Source of the DNA: Desulfosporosinus meridiei DSM 13257
Lineage (GTDB): Bacteria > Bacillota > Desulfitobacteriia > Desulfitobacteriales > Desulfitobacteriaceae
Length of the DNA: 64,000 nucleotides
Direction: 5' to 3'
Assembly (NCBI RefSeq): GCF_000231385.2
Contig: NC_018515.1
Coordinates: 3,802,501 to 3,866,500, forward strand
Notes under the pieces: model-generated
Databases searched by the model: none
Told to the model about the DNA's origin: nothing
Seen by the model: the letters and a program-made list of their open reading frames with translations, nothing else
Translations under genes and position numbers: made by a program
In this document: one piece after another, positions 37,666 through 47,267 of the stretch
Layout of the letters: the number at the start of each line of letters is the position of its first letter
How positions within the stretch are numbered: the first letter of the stretch is position 1

Positions 37666-38769
37666 TTAGTTTTTTGGAGGCCCGAACACACCAACTCTTC
37701 GCACAGCTTCATAACATATTACAAAAGCAGGCCCAACAATAAGACCAAACCCTCCTATCAATTGAAGCCCTACATACATTGAAATAAGCGTGGGTAAGGG
37801 GTGAATCCCAATTCCTTTAGATAAAATCTTTGGTTCTAAAAATTGTCGTATAGTGACTGTTACAATCCACATAACTAAGAGCTTTACCCCTTCTCCCAAA
37901 GATCCCATAATAAATAGTCCAATTATCCAGGGGACGAAGAGGATTCCTGTACCCACAACAGGCACAATGTCCAAAATGCCAGCAGTTACCCCTAAAGTTA
38001 CTGCATAACGATTTCCCATGATTAGTAGTCCTGCAATTGTAGAGAGGGCCGTTACCGAAACTAAAATTGCCTGCGACCTTAAATATCCCACAACAGCGGC
38101 TCCCAGATCAGTGCTAATTGCTTGAGCACTTACATGCCATCGTCGTGGAAACAAGTTAGATATAAATCTTCTTACTTCCGGATAACTTGAGCTGATTAGT
38201 AATGTGGCAACAATAGAGACCACTAATATTATGAATACTCTAGGCAATGCAGTTAAAAACGACAACAAAAGTGAACTGGCAGACTTTGCCCAAGCCTGTA
38301 GTGTAGAAGCTAACGATTGAGTCGCTGAAAACAAAGTATCTTGTATTTGAGGATTAACCTCTACAAACCTTTCAGCTGTCTCCACTTGCTTGGAGACCAA
38401 ATCTACCAGATAGCCATAATTAGGTAAACTGATAGCTAACTCAGACAACTCTGTATAGAGGCGTGCAACAATTATAAAAACAAAAAGACTTAATCCTGCA
38501 ACTGCAATAAGTAAAGAAAGTATTGCTGCATAAGGTCTTCTAATTCTTACTGCCCTCATTAACCTAACTAGAAGGGGTTCAAGTAAAAAAGCAATGATCA
38601 GGGCAATAATGAAGGGTAGAAATGCGCTAAATAACTCGCTAACAACTCCAAAAAAAATCGGTAAGAAATCATGGAAAAAGTATGTAAAAAGTTTTAGGAG
38701 GACAAGCAGACTTGTTACTATTGCCAACCTATTGATATTTGCCCATAGAGGGTGTTTTTGAATACTCAT
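37666..38769 (-). CDS. AI-2E/YtvI-family membrane permease
   Basis: A 367-aa polytopic protein with about seven or eight hydrophobic segments and a hydrophilic middle (about 140-190), matching the AI-2E transporter superfamily. The pattern of a sporulation YtvI-like protein is possible. ATG 38769 behind GAGGTG is preferred to GTG three codons earlier. It lies between cdsA and dxr, 10 bases after cdsA. Substrate and role are unknown. Confidence 0.85.
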   Translation of the reverse strand: MSIQKHPLWANINRLAIVTSLLVLLKLFTYFFHDFLPIFFGVVSELFSAFLPFIIALIIAFLLEPLLVRLMRAVRIRRPYAAILSLLIAVAGLSLFVFIIVARLYTELSELAISLPNYGYLVDLVSKQVETAERFVEVNPQIQDTLFSATQSLASTLQAWAKSASSLLLSFLTALPRVFIILVVSIVATLLISSSYPEVRRFISNLFPRRWHVSAQAISTDLGAAVVGYLRSQAILVSVTALSTIAGLLIMGNRYAVTLGVTAGILDIVPVVGTGILFVPWIIGLFIMGSLGEGVKLLVMWIVTVTIRQFLEPKILSKGIGIHPLPTLISMYVGLQLIGGFGLIVGPAFVICYEAVRRVGVFGPPKN

Positions 38770-38779
38770 TACTTTCACC

Positions 38780-39562
38780 TCATGACAGCAGTATTATTCC
38801 ATAGTATACCAACGGTAAGGCAAATATAAGACTATCAAAACGATCTAAAATCCCCCCATGCCCAGGTATAAGGTTCCCTGAATCTTTAACTCCTGCACTG
38901 CGTTTTAATGCTGATTCAAATAGATCTCCAATTTGAGCACTAATTCCAATTATTACGCCTATGACAATATAGTTATGCCAAGGTGCTCCTCCGATTATGT
39001 GCCAGCTGACAAGGGCTATTATGATACTGAAGACTAAGCCTCCGATGGAACCTTCTATAGTCTTCTTAGGACTTACATTAGGAGCTAAAAGATGCTGACC
39101 AAATTGTCTCCCTATAAGATATGCACCGGTATCTGTAGCCCATACCAAAAAAATCGTAAGCATTGTCCACTCGATTCCTCGCGGAAGTTGCCGAAGTAAG
39201 TAGAGGTGAGACAGCATGACTACTGCATAAAGAACAGCTAATAAATTAAAATTTGCTTCCGTGAGCTGCGTCTTAGGATATGTTAAGGCAAGGCGTCCCA
39301 GGCAAATAAGAAACCAAAATATAAGGGCCGCCATTATCCATTCTTCCCTACCAATGAATAAACTAGTCAGCCACACAGCAGTGGCTGTAGAAGTTTGTAT
39401 ATACCAAGGGGCTACTCCCATCTGAACACCAATTTGTAAAAATTCTCGCAAGGCCAGGAATGTCAATACAGCTATCAAAAATGCTGTATAAGATCCCCCC
39501 AAATATATTAAACCCAGTAATAGTGGCGCACCGATAAGTGCACTCATGGTTCGTTTAAACAT
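38780..39562 (-). CDS. cdsA: Phosphatidate cytidylyltransferase
   Basis: Makes CDP-diacylglycerol, the precursor of phospholipids. The 260-aa membrane protein carries the signature IGDLFESALKRSAGVKD...HGGILDRFDS (about 205-245). The ATG 39562 follows GAGGAAAAC. It is 9 bases after uppS and 10 before the permease gene; this uppS-cdsA pairing is common. Confidence 0.95.
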   Translation of the reverse strand: MFKRTMSALIGAPLLLGLIYLGGSYTAFLIAVLTFLALREFLQIGVQMGVAPWYIQTSTATAVWLTSLFIGREEWIMAALIFWFLICLGRLALTYPKTQLTEANFNLLAVLYAVVMLSHLYLLRQLPRGIEWTMLTIFLVWATDTGAYLIGRQFGQHLLAPNVSPKKTIEGSIGGLVFSIIIALVSWHIIGGAPWHNYIVIGVIIGISAQIGDLFESALKRSAGVKDSGNLIPGHGGILDRFDSLIFALPLVYYGIILLS

Positions 39563-39571
39563 GTGTTTTCC

Positions 39572-40339
39572 TCAATCTGTATGTATTCCACCAAAGCGGC
39601 GATCCCGTTGTTGGTACGCTTTAATTGCATTAAGTAATGACTTTTCCCCGAAATCGGGCCAAAGCTCCTCGGTAACTACAATTTCAGTATACGCTAACTG
39701 CCAGAGCAAGAAATTGCTTAGCCTCATCTCTCCTGAAGTCCGAATCATTAAATCAGGATCAGGCAAACCCTTTGTAAAAAGTGCATCACTAATGCATTTT
39801 TCATTAATGTCTTCTATTTTCTGTTTCTGATTTAAAACTTCGTTGCTTATTTTTTTGACAGCATCTATGATTTCTGATCGTCCACCATAGTTTAAGGCAA
39901 TATTAAGTATAAGGCCCGTATTATTTTGAGTACGTTTAATTGAGTTTTCTAACTCCTTCTGCGCTTCCGAAGGCAGAGCTGAAATACCCCCTATAGCCCG
40001 AATAACAACATTATTATGATGAAGTTCTTGCAGTTCTTTTCTTAAGTATTCTGTAAGAAGAGTCATAAGAACACCAACTTCATCCTTTGGCCTACTCCAA
40101 TTTTCCGTAGAAAATGCATAGACGGTCAAAACCTTAATTCCTAAGTTGGAACAGGTCTTCACAATCTTTCGTAAAGCCTCGACTCCCGCCCGATGTCCCA
40201 TTGACCGGGGAAGCCCACGCTTTTTAGCCCACCGCCCATTCCCATCCATGATTATGGCAACATGGCGAGGAAGACGTTCGAGCGCAATCTGATCGAGAGA
40301 ATTCTCTTTATTTTGTTTCCAAGCCTTGAGCCACATCAT
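39572..40339 (-). CDS. uppS: Undecaprenyl diphosphate synthase
   Basis: Cis-prenyltransferase making the C55 lipid carrier for cell wall synthesis from MEP-derived precursors. Active-site IIMDGNGRWAKKRGLPRSMGH (about 30-50, in parts) and C-terminal RTSGEMRLSNFLLWQLAYTE. AGGGGTG precedes adjacent ATG codons at 40339. The gene sits 176 bases after the frr-linked ORF, with a terminator between; no clear promoter was identified. Confidence 0.96.
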   Translation of the reverse strand: MMWLKAWKQNKENSLDQIALERLPRHVAIIMDGNGRWAKKRGLPRSMGHRAGVEALRKIVKTCSNLGIKVLTVYAFSTENWSRPKDEVGVLMTLLTEYLRKELQELHHNNVVIRAIGGISALPSEAQKELENSIKRTQNNTGLILNIALNYGGRSEIIDAVKKISNEVLNQKQKIEDINEKCISDALFTKGLPDPDLMIRTSGEMRLSNFLLWQLAYTEIVVTEELWPDFGEKSLLNAIKAYQQRDRRFGGIHTD

Positions 40340-40349
40340 TTACACCCCT

Positions 40350-40385
40350 ATTTCGATATTCGTTGTTAGTGGTTCGATGTTTGTG
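40350..40385. repeat. TTCG-rich repeat fragment upstream of uppS
   Basis: Contains TTCGATATTCGTTG and GTGGTTCGATG, the same words as the 8861-8930 element, within 20 bases; a shorter, less symmetric copy. Confidence 0.4.
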
Positions 40386-40500
40386 TCATATTTGTCCTCT
40401 TAAAGCGATTCATTTTGTATGCCCTTAGTACTCACATCGACACATAGTTCTTGGGCCGTTCTTCGAAGCCACTCGAACTACAAACCCGTATTAAGAGTAA

Positions 40501-40524
40501 GACCCCCTTAAATCTTAGGGGGTC
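40501..40524 (-). terminator. Hairpin terminating the pyrH-frr-ORF unit
   Basis: GACCCCCT / AGGGGGTC 8-bp stem overlapping the last codons of the 70-aa ORF (stop at 40515), followed on the minus strand by CTTACTCTTAA. Moderate terminator. Confidence 0.6.
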
Positions 40525-40727
40525 AATGTCTGTCTGATCGAGAAATTTTCATGTGCTAATACGAAATCCAAATGGTCACAAAACTCTCTGACCCGAACAA
40601 CTCGGTAGATTCCCCACGATTCTATATTACCATGGGGACGTGTGATTTGGAAAGCGTAAGGTTTAGATAAGCGCTCAATTTCGGGTTTAACCTCATTCCA
40701 ATCTCGACCGAGCCAAGTCTGACTCAT
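40515..40727 (-). CDS. Small conserved-looking protein coupled to frr, unknown function
   Basis: I do not recognise it. The 70-aa protein ([20 protein letters not shown]...) is mostly soluble, with no signal or membrane segment, with a mixed helix-strand look. Its ATG overlaps the frr stop by four bases (ATGA), which is strong evidence of translation coupled to ribosome recycling factor. The terminator overlaps its end. It could be a small translation or ribosome-linked factor; that is a guess from position. Confidence 0.7.
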   Translation of the reverse strand: MSQTWLGRDWNEVKPEIERLSKPYAFQITRPHGNIESWGIYRVVRVREFCDHLDFVLAHENFSIRQTLTP

Positions 40728-41281
40728 ACTTCTACGATTTCACTTTCTTTTGTTTCCATGACTCGATCTATCTCTTTAATAATTTTATCGGTTATTTTCT
40801 GCACTTCATCCTGTGCGCGTTTAACCTCATCTTCAGAGACTTCATGATCCTTCTCTAACTTTTTCAACTGATCATTAACATCCCTGCGCACATTCCGTAC
40901 TGCAACCCGCGCTTCTTCCGCCTTCTTTTTAACGGTCTTGACTAATTCCGTTCTCCTCTCGGCAGTCAGTTGAGGTATCATAAGGCGTATAACATTTCCA
41001 TCGCTGGACGGATTAAGGCCCAAGTCTGATTTCATAATTCCCTTTTCAATTGCCGGTAAAACCGTTCTGTCCCACGGCTGAATCAGAAGCATTCTTGCTT
41101 CAGGAGTTGAAATATTGGCAAGTTGATTAATCGGTGTAGGGGCACCATAATATTCGACCATTACCTTATCCAAGACACTTGGGTTGGCCCGACCTGCTCG
41201 TATTGTTGTGTATTCCCTGCGCAATGCATCAACTCCCTTGTGCATTCGCTCGTTAGCGTCTTTAATGACCTCAGAAATCAT
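40724..41281 (-). CDS. frr: Ribosome recycling factor
   Basis: Splits post-termination ribosomes with EF-G. The 185-aa sequence has the long-helix pattern [27 protein letters not shown] in parts at 15-40 and [16 protein letters not shown] near residue 135. GGGAGGG precedes the ATG. It overlaps pyrH by four bases at its start and the 70-aa ORF by four at its end, so the three are coupled. Confidence 0.97.
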   Translation of the reverse strand: MISEVIKDANERMHKGVDALRREYTTIRAGRANPSVLDKVMVEYYGAPTPINQLANISTPEARMLLIQPWDRTVLPAIEKGIMKSDLGLNPSSDGNVIRLMIPQLTAERRTELVKTVKKKAEEARVAVRNVRRDVNDQLKKLEKDHEVSEDEVKRAQDEVQKITDKIIKEIDRVMETKESEIVEV

Positions 41282-42003
41282 TGACTATCCCTCCCAACAT
41301 ATGTTCCAATCGATTCACCCATCAGAACTCGACGAATATTACCTTGTTTGGTTAGGTCAAAAACAATTACCGGTATATTATTATCCATGCATAATGATGT
41401 AGCCGTGGAATCCATTACCCCAAGACCTCTACTAAGTACATCTAAATAGCTCAATTTATCAAATCTTTGAGCATTTGGATTTGTCATCGGATCAGAATCA
41501 TAAACTCCATCAACTCGTTTAGCCATTAAGATTACTTCAGCTTCAATCTCCGCAGCTCTTAAGGCTGCAGTAGTATCCGTTGAGAAGTAAGGGTTACCAG
41601 TCCCAGCTGCAAAAATCACAATCCGCCCTTTTTCCAGATGTCGGATGGCTCGCCGGCGAATATATGGTTCAGCGACTTGTCGCATTTCTATAGCGGATAG
41701 AACCCGGGTATCTGATCCTGCTTTTTCCAGAGCGTCCTGTAAAGCCAAGGCGTTCATCACTGTTGCCAGCATACCCATGTAATCAGCTTGAGAGCGATCC
41801 ATTCCTTGTGCGCTACCCGTAATACCACGCCATAAGTTTCCTCCACCAACAACTAGGCTGACTTCAACCCCCATGTCTCGGATTTCAGCGACTTGCTCCG
41901 CTACGGAAACCAGCATATCATGTTGAAGGCCAAATCCTTGATTCCCTGCCAGCGCTTCCCCGCTTATCTTAAGGACAACTCGTTTATACCGTGGTTTTTC
42001 CAT
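41278..42003 (-). CDS. pyrH: UMP kinase
   Basis: Phosphorylates UMP to UDP. 241-aa amino-acid-kinase fold: [13 protein letters not shown] at the start, [10 protein letters not shown], and [18 protein letters not shown]; typical bacterial hexamer. GGAGGTTAATCC precedes the ATG. It lies after tsf, but a perfect terminator (42062-42083) precedes it, so it likely uses its own or readthrough transcription. Confidence 0.96.
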   Translation of the reverse strand: MEKPRYKRVVLKISGEALAGNQGFGLQHDMLVSVAEQVAEIRDMGVEVSLVVGGGNLWRGITGSAQGMDRSQADYMGMLATVMNALALQDALEKAGSDTRVLSAIEMRQVAEPYIRRRAIRHLEKGRIVIFAAGTGNPYFSTDTTAALRAAEIEAEVILMAKRVDGVYDSDPMTNPNAQRFDKLSYLDVLSRGLGVMDSTATSLCMDNNIPVIVFDLTKQGNIRRVLMGESIGTYVGRDSQ

Positions 42004-42061
42004 GGATTAACCTCCACCATTCTATTTCTATTCTTTTGTATGCATTTTGGATATTTCAAAA

Positions 42062-42083
42062 AGAGAACACCAGGGTGTTCTCT
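42062..42083 (-). terminator. Intrinsic terminator of tsf
   Basis: Perfect 10-bp stem AGAGAACACC / GGTGTTCTCT with a CT loop, followed on the minus strand by TTTTTGAAA. It separates rpsB-tsf from pyrH-frr. Confidence 0.92.
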
Positions 42084-42102
42084 AGATTGCTGATTATGTC
42101 AA

Positions 42103-42756
42103 TTATCGATTTAACTCTTTCATTACCTCAGCTGCGAAGTCATCTTGTCGTTTTTCGATACCTGCACCCAACTCGTAACGAGTGAAGCGACGAATGACAA
42201 TACGCTCACCGATCTTAGCTGTCTTATCTAGAACCAGATCCTTAATGCTCTTATCTGGATCTTTGACAAAAGCTTGTTCTAATAAACATACTTCTTTATA
42301 GAACTTTTCAATTCGGCCTTCTACCATTTTTTCAATAATTTTTTCCGGTTTACCTTCATTAAGAGCTTGGGCCTTCAAAATATCTCTTTCATGTTGGAGT
42401 ACATCTGCCGGAACTTCTTCCTTGTTTAGATATTGTGGGTTTGCAGCTGCAATATGCATGCCTATATCACGAACCAAGGTCTTAAATTCGTCCCCGCGAG
42501 CCACAAAATCCGTCTCACAGTTCACTTCTAACAGTACACCGATCCGTCCGCCACCATGAATATAGGCTTCAATTAATCCTTCTGCCGCAACACGTGCACC
42601 CTTCTTCGCTGCTGCAGCAAGTCCTTTTTCACGGAGATAATCACAAGCCTTCTCCAATTCACAACCACATTCTATCAGTGCCTTTTTACAATCCATCATG
42701 CCTGCACCGGTACGTTCTCTGAGTTCTTTAACTAGAGCTGCAGTTACTTCCGCCAT
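42103..42756 (-). CDS. tsf: Translation elongation factor Ts
   Basis: Exchange factor for EF-Tu. The 217-aa sequence has [19 protein letters not shown] (family signature) and [16 protein letters not shown]; it is the short form (about 215 aa) common in clostridia, smaller than E. coli (283 aa). AGGAGG precedes the ATG. It follows rpsB across a 227-base spacer with two palindromes. Confidence 0.97.
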   Translation of the reverse strand: MAEVTAALVKELRERTGAGMMDCKKALIECGCELEKACDYLREKGLAAAAKKGARVAAEGLIEAYIHGGGRIGVLLEVNCETDFVARGDEFKTLVRDIGMHIAAANPQYLNKEEVPADVLQHERDILKAQALNEGKPEKIIEKMVEGRIEKFYKEVCLLEQAFVKDPDKSIKDLVLDKTAKIGERIVIRRFTRYELGAGIEKRQDDFAAEVMKELNR

Positions 42757-42778
42757 TGTTTTAACCTCCTATTTTCGA

Positions 42779-42842
42779 GGCGTAAAACGCGAGATGCGAG
42801 GGACGATCATCGATTTCATCTCGACACTCGATGTTTAACGCC
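42779..42842. repeat. Imperfect palindrome in the rpsB-tsf spacer (proximal to tsf)
   Basis: GGCGT (42779-42783) faces ACGCC (42838-42842), CGAGATG (42790-42796) faces CATCTCG (42817-42823), with CGATCATCG in the middle. A nested hairpin just upstream of the tsf RBS; function unknown. Confidence 0.5.
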
Positions 42843-42924
42843 AACTATATTATATGTGTTTTCTACAAACCAAACGTTTTAAGTATTTATGGTATATCAA
42901 ATAAAGTTGTAAGTAATATCAAAC

Positions 42925-42967
42925 ATGCGAGGTTCGAACTTCGAACTTCGAACTTCGAACCTCGCAT
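42925..42967. repeat. Palindromic repeat with four TTCGAA units after rpsB
   Basis: Arms ATGCGAGGTTCGAA (42925-42938) and TTCGAACCTCGCAT (42954-42967) are exact 14-base complements. Inside, TTCGAA recurs every 7 bases (42933, 42940, 42947, 42954). It lies 17 bases after the rpsB stop and may act as an rpsB-tsf attenuator. Confidence 0.75.
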
Positions 42968-42983
42968 TTCAATAATACTTGAC

Positions 42984-43709
42984 TTACGCCTCAGCAGCTT
43001 CCCCAGCTTCTTCAGCTTCTTCTTCATTACCTTGTTGTCCTTCAATAATAGCATCAGCCATTTTAGCTGTTAACAGCTTGACTGCACGAATTGCATCATC
43101 ATTTGCTGGAATAACAACATCAATCTCATCCGGGTCACAGTTGGTATCAACTATTGCTACAATAGGAATATTCAAACGGCGTGCTTCTGCAACAGCAATA
43201 CGCTCTTTACGAGGATCTACAATAAACAGAGCATCCGGGAGTTTTTTCATGTTTTTGATTCCACCCAAGAAGCGCTCCAATTTTTCCATCTCGTGACGCA
43301 GTGCTGAAACTTCCTTTTTCGTAAGCACTTCAAAAACACCTTCTGCCTCCATACGCTCTAAAACACGCAAACGATCTACACGTTTTTGAATAGTTTGGAA
43401 GTTAGTCAGCATTCCACCGAGCCATCGCTCATTAACAAAGTACATTCCACAACGAGCAGCTTCTTCTTTAACTGACTCTTGTGCTTGTTTCTTGGTACCT
43501 ACAAACAGCATGGTACCGCCTTCAGTGGCAAGATTCCGTACAAAGTTATAAGCCTCATCAACTTTTTTTACTGTCTTTTGCAGGTCAATAATGTAGATTC
43601 CATTGCGCTCAGTAAAAATATAACGTGCCATCTTCGGATTCCAGCGACGAGTTTGGTGTCCAAAGTGAACACCCGCTTCCAGTAATTGTTTCATTGAAAT
43701 TACAGCCAT
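42984..43709 (-). CDS. rpsB: 30S ribosomal protein S2
   Basis: Late-binding 30S protein. 241 aa: [34 protein letters not shown], and [16 protein letters not shown]. The Glu/Ala-rich C-terminal end (about 225-241) is common in S2. GAGAGTAGG precedes the ATG. It has a 186-base upstream gap containing a structured leader (43742-43806). Confidence 0.97.
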   Translation of the reverse strand: MAVISMKQLLEAGVHFGHQTRRWNPKMARYIFTERNGIYIIDLQKTVKKVDEAYNFVRNLATEGGTMLFVGTKKQAQESVKEEAARCGMYFVNERWLGGMLTNFQTIQKRVDRLRVLERMEAEGVFEVLTKKEVSALRHEMEKLERFLGGIKNMKKLPDALFIVDPRKERIAVAEARRLNIPIVAIVDTNCDPDEIDVVIPANDDAIRAVKLLTAKMADAIIEGQQGNEEEAEEAGEAAEA

Positions 43710-43741
43710 TTTAAATACCTACTCTCTTTTTGTTTTGTCCA

Positions 43742-43806
43742 CCGCAGGTTCATCTCAAAGTACCCCTTGCCTCCCGACAAGGAACTGATACTTTCATCCC
43801 ACTGCG
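43742..43806 (-). ncRNA. Structured 5' leader of rpsB (candidate S2 autoregulatory RNA)
   Basis: Read on the minus strand, CGCAG (43802-43806) pairs with CTGCG (43743-43747); AAAGTA (43789-43794) pairs with TACTTT (43757-43762); and CCTTG (43778-43782) pairs with CAAGG (43765-43769) around a TCGGGAGG loop. Three nested helices with internal loops 33 bases upstream of the rpsB ATG look like a r-protein leader. It is a by-eye fold with no covariation. Confidence 0.5.
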
Positions 43807-43895
43807 TGTGTCATTAAATCACACTGCTACTAGCTTAACATATTCCCTTTTCCATTGCAACGAAATATCTATATAATGTTTTGGTGTTGTCTAAG

Positions 43896-44363
43896 TTAGC
43901 AGGCAGCATGTCTGGAAAGATTTGACCGGATATCATATTTCTGAATAAAGATCTCCAAATCACTCATAAGTTCAGGAAAGGGGAAATAGAATTCGCTCAC
44001 ATAATATAAGTCCTGGCCTGTCCGTATCTGAGCGATTTCTTGACCTTTATCATCAAAATAAAAGGCAACTCGTCTAATATCTTGTGGCTCCAAAACACGT
44101 TCTCCAAGTAAGGATTGAAAGATAATTTGCCCCTTATCAATAATAACATGTTTACTCTTTCCAAATACCCACAAGGTTATAATAACGAGTACTGCAACAG
44201 CATAGATTCCAATCAGCACTCGAAGCTCTAAAGGAGGCAACTTACTAAAAGCGTGTATACCCCCAATAATCAAGGGATATAGAATAAGAAACACAAGGCC
44301 CGGTACAATAAGGGGCTTCAGTTGGTAAACATAATCATGTTGTTCCTCATCATGTTCTTCCAT
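43896..44363 (-). CDS. Two-TM membrane protein with PH-like C-terminal domain, unknown
   Basis: The 155-aa product is acidic at the start, has two hydrophobic segments (about 19-37, LIVPGLVFLILYPLIIGG; and 48-66, LIGIYAVAVLVIITLWVF), then about 80 residues of alternating strand pattern, including KHVIIDKGQIIFQSLLGE and EPQDIRRVAFYFDDKGQ, reminiscent of bacterial PH domains. AGGAGGTG precedes the ATG. It lies between rpsB and codY, same strand. I do not recognise a function. Confidence 0.75.
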   Translation of the reverse strand: MEEHDEEQHDYVYQLKPLIVPGLVFLILYPLIIGGIHAFSKLPPLELRVLIGIYAVAVLVIITLWVFGKSKHVIIDKGQIIFQSLLGERVLEPQDIRRVAFYFDDKGQEIAQIRTGQDLYYVSEFYFPFPELMSDLEIFIQKYDIRSNLSRHAAC

Positions 44364-44411
44364 CGTAACACCTCCTAAACAATACTGGCTGGTGTAGATT
44401 GCTGTGGAACT

Positions 44412-45206
44412 TTACTTCATGTGCTTAGTGTGTTTTTCCAATTCATCAAGTAAGTAATCGTTAAGAACGCGAATATAAGTTCCTTTCATCCCTAAAGATT
44501 TTGACTCGATGACCCCGGCAGACTCAAATTTTCTCAGAGCGTTAACAATTACGGAACGAGTGATTCCTACACGATCAGCAATTTTGCTGGCAACCAAAAG
44601 ACCTTCTCCGCCTCCTAATTCGGCAAAGATATGCTCAACTGCTTCTAGTTCAGAGTACGACAAGGTTCCTACTGCGATTTGGACAGCAGCTTTTTTACGC
44701 GCCTCTTCTTCAGCACGTTCTGCCTTCACACGTAAAATTTCCATACCGACGACAGTTGCTCCATATTCAGCAAGCACTAAATCATCTTCATTAAACTCCA
44801 CATCATACTTAGCAAGTACTAGGGTTCCAACTCGCTCTCCTCCACCTAAAATAGGTACAGTGGTGGTCAATTTATTAGTGAAACCGCAGGATTCAGTGCT
44901 ATTAAAAATACAGCCATTAGCAACTTGAGTAGTATTTGTCGTAGTTCCGGTAATCTTCATTAACCCTTCATTGTAACTTTCCGGAAATCGCTCGCTGTGA
45001 ACAACAATGTCTTCCATGATTCCGCAAGCAAAACCATCCATAAAGCTGTAACCAAGGATCTTTCCGCGTCGCCCTACAATGTAACAGTTCGCCGTTACAG
45101 CCTGCCTTAATACTTTGGCCATTTCCTCAAAATCTACAGGATTACCAGCTGCCCTCTGAATTAATTTATTTATAGTTCTTGTTTTTTCTAATAATGTCGT
45201 TTCCAT
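44412..45206 (-). CDS. codY: GTP- and branched-chain-amino-acid-sensing repressor CodY
   Basis: Global nutrient regulator. Starts [17 protein letters not shown]; the N-terminal GAF domain (1-155) binds branched-chain amino acids ([21 protein letters not shown]), and the C-terminal winged helix has [25 protein letters not shown] (in parts, about 200-230). ATG 45206 behind AAGGGGGA gives 264 aa (259 in B. subtilis). Follows hslU as in Bacillus (clpQ-clpY-codY). Confidence 0.96.
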   Translation of the reverse strand: METTLLEKTRTINKLIQRAAGNPVDFEEMAKVLRQAVTANCYIVGRRGKILGYSFMDGFACGIMEDIVVHSERFPESYNEGLMKITGTTTNTTQVANGCIFNSTESCGFTNKLTTTVPILGGGERVGTLVLAKYDVEFNEDDLVLAEYGATVVGMEILRVKAERAEEEARKKAAVQIAVGTLSYSELEAVEHIFAELGGGEGLLVASKIADRVGITRSVIVNALRKFESAGVIESKSLGMKGTYIRVLNDYLLDELEKHTKHMK

Positions 45207-45250
45207 GTTAATAAATCCCCCTTTAACTTTAAGTTCTCCGTTTGTCAAAT

Positions 45251-46636
45251 TTACAAAATATAACGGGCTAGGTCTTGGTTTTTAATGACATCGCCTAAGC
45301 GATGTTCCACATACTCCTTGTTGATAGTTACCGTATAATCTTCAGGGAGTTCCGAAGCCTCAAAGGATAATTCTTCCAGAACTTTTTCGACAATCGTATG
45401 GAGTCGTCGAGCCCCAATATTTTCTGTGGTTGAATTAACTTTGTAGGCAACTTCTGCTAATTCATCAATAGCATTCTCTGTAAAATCAACGTTTATCCCT
45501 TCAGTTCTCAATAAAGCACTGTATTGCTTAATAAGTGATGATTGAGGCTCTGTAAGAATTCTTTTGAAATCTGCTACACTTAAGGATTCAAGTTCCACCC
45601 GAATCGGAAATCTCCCTTGCAGCTCAGGAATTAAATCTGAAGGCTTACTTACATGAAAGGCCCCTGCAGCAATAAACAAGATGTGGTCTGTCTTAACCGG
45701 ACCATATTTTGAGACAACAGTCGATCCTTCAACGATTGGGAGAATGTCACGTTGAACTCCGCCTCTAGAAACATCTGCTCCACTTGTACCTTCACGTCCG
45801 GCAATTTTATCGATCTCATCTAAGAACACAATTCCTTCTTGTTCAGTTCTACGAATTGCTTCCTGCACAGCTTCATCTTGATCAATTAAATTTTGGGCTT
45901 CTTCCTGAATCAAAATCTTTCGCGCTTCGCGAACGTTAACTTTTCTTTTCTTATGACGCTTGGGGAGCATCCCGGACATCATATCCTGGATATTGAGCCC
46001 CATCTCCATCATGTTATTGTTGCCTAACATATCCGACAGAGGCGTACTTTCCTCAACCGTAATATCAATAACTTTCTCTTCAAGCTCCCCACGCAGTAAG
46101 TGTTCTTTAACAAGCTTCCGTTCTTTTTCAATTTCAGGAGTCACTTGAGGTTCCTTTTCCTGGTTCGATGCCTGACCAAATAACATTTGAAAGGGGTTGC
46201 TGGATGTACTCTCGGCGCGTTTTTCCGGAACAAGTAATTCGAGCAAGCGTTTTTCGGCATTAACCGCTGCCTGAGCCTGTACTTGTTCCATTCGCTCGGC
46301 CTTGACCATGCGTAAGGATATTTCAACTAAATCTCTGATGATTGATTCAACATCCCGGCCCACATAGCCAACTTCGGTAAATTTTGTTGCCTCAATTTTT
46401 ATAAAGGGGGCTCTGACGAGCCTAGCTAACCGTCTGGCTATCTCTGTTTTACCAACGCCTGTTGGACCAATCATCAAAATGTTTTTGGGTATAACTTCTT
46501 CTTGCAAATCTTCCGGCAAACAAGAGCGTCGGTAACGATTCCGCAAAGCAACGGCAACAGCTCGTTTTGCTGCATTCTGTCCGATAATATACTGATCCAA
46601 TTCTAAGACAATTTGACGCGGAGTCAAGTGTTCCAT
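45251..46636 (-). CDS. hslU: HslU (ClpY) ATPase of the HslUV protease
   Basis: AAA+ unfoldase partner of HslV. Walker [16 protein letters not shown] (about residue 60), Walker [13 protein letters not shown] (about 255), an I-domain between, and the C-terminal end ARYIL, whose last residues dock into HslV. ATG 46636 chosen (AGGGGGT upstream); 461 aa. Ends 44 bases before codY. Confidence 0.97.
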   Translation of the reverse strand: MEHLTPRQIVLELDQYIIGQNAAKRAVAVALRNRYRRSCLPEDLQEEVIPKNILMIGPTGVGKTEIARRLARLVRAPFIKIEATKFTEVGYVGRDVESIIRDLVEISLRMVKAERMEQVQAQAAVNAEKRLLELLVPEKRAESTSSNPFQMLFGQASNQEKEPQVTPEIEKERKLVKEHLLRGELEEKVIDITVEESTPLSDMLGNNNMMEMGLNIQDMMSGMLPKRHKKRKVNVREARKILIQEEAQNLIDQDEAVQEAIRRTEQEGIVFLDEIDKIAGREGTSGADVSRGGVQRDILPIVEGSTVVSKYGPVKTDHILFIAAGAFHVSKPSDLIPELQGRFPIRVELESLSVADFKRILTEPQSSLIKQYSALLRTEGINVDFTENAIDELAEVAYKVNSTTENIGARRLHTIVEKVLEELSFEASELPEDYTVTINKEYVEHRLGDVIKNQDLARYIL

Positions 46637-46647
46637 AGTCACACCCC

Positions 46648-47178
46648 CTATAACTCTTCGACGATTATTTGATCATTGGTATAAACACATATTGACGCAG
46701 CTACTAGCATTGCTTCTTTTACAATAACAGATGTTGGTAGATCCGAATGTTTAGCTAAGGCACGCGCCGCTGCCAGCGCATAGTTTCCACCTGACCCAAT
46801 AGCTGCGATTCCATCATCTGGTTCAATCACTTCACCTGAACCGGATACAATTAAAAGATTTTGGGAATCGGCAACAAGTAATAAGGCTTCAAGATTCCTC
46901 AGCATTTTATCCATTCGCCATTCCTTCGCTAACTCTACAGCTGATCGCTGTAGGTTTCCATGATACTCTTCGAGTTTTTGCTCAAACTTATCAAAAAGAG
47001 TAAACGCATCCGCAACGGATCCGGCAAACCCTGCAATGACTTTCCCATGAAATAAGCGACGAACTTTGCGGGCCGTATGTTTCATAATGGTCGCTTGCCC
47101 CATAGTTACTTGACCATCACCCGCTATAGCTACTTGTTCCCCTTTCTTCACAGCGACAATAGTTGTTGCATGAAACAT
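46648..47178 (-). CDS. hslV: HslV (ClpQ) protease subunit
   Basis: Proteasome-like peptidase of the HslUV complex. ATG 47178 gives [28 protein letters not shown] in parts; the mature N terminus would be Thr (TTIVAV) after propeptide removal, the catalytic Thr1. Bacillus ClpQ uses a serine instead. AAGGGGGG precedes the start. 176 aa. Adjacent to hslU (gap 11). Confidence 0.96.
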   Translation of the reverse strand: MFHATTIVAVKKGEQVAIAGDGQVTMGQATIMKHTARKVRRLFHGKVIAGFAGSVADAFTLFDKFEQKLEEYHGNLQRSAVELAKEWRMDKMLRNLEALLLVADSQNLLIVSGSGEVIEPDDGIAAIGSGGNYALAAARALAKHSDLPTSVIVKEAMLVAASICVYTNDQIIVEEL

Positions 47179-47267
47179 AATCAACCCCCCTTAAATCAAG
47201 TTTACTAGGGCAATTTCAGCATGTCAAGTTGAATTGTAGGTAATTTACATTTTTTTGAGAAAACTTA

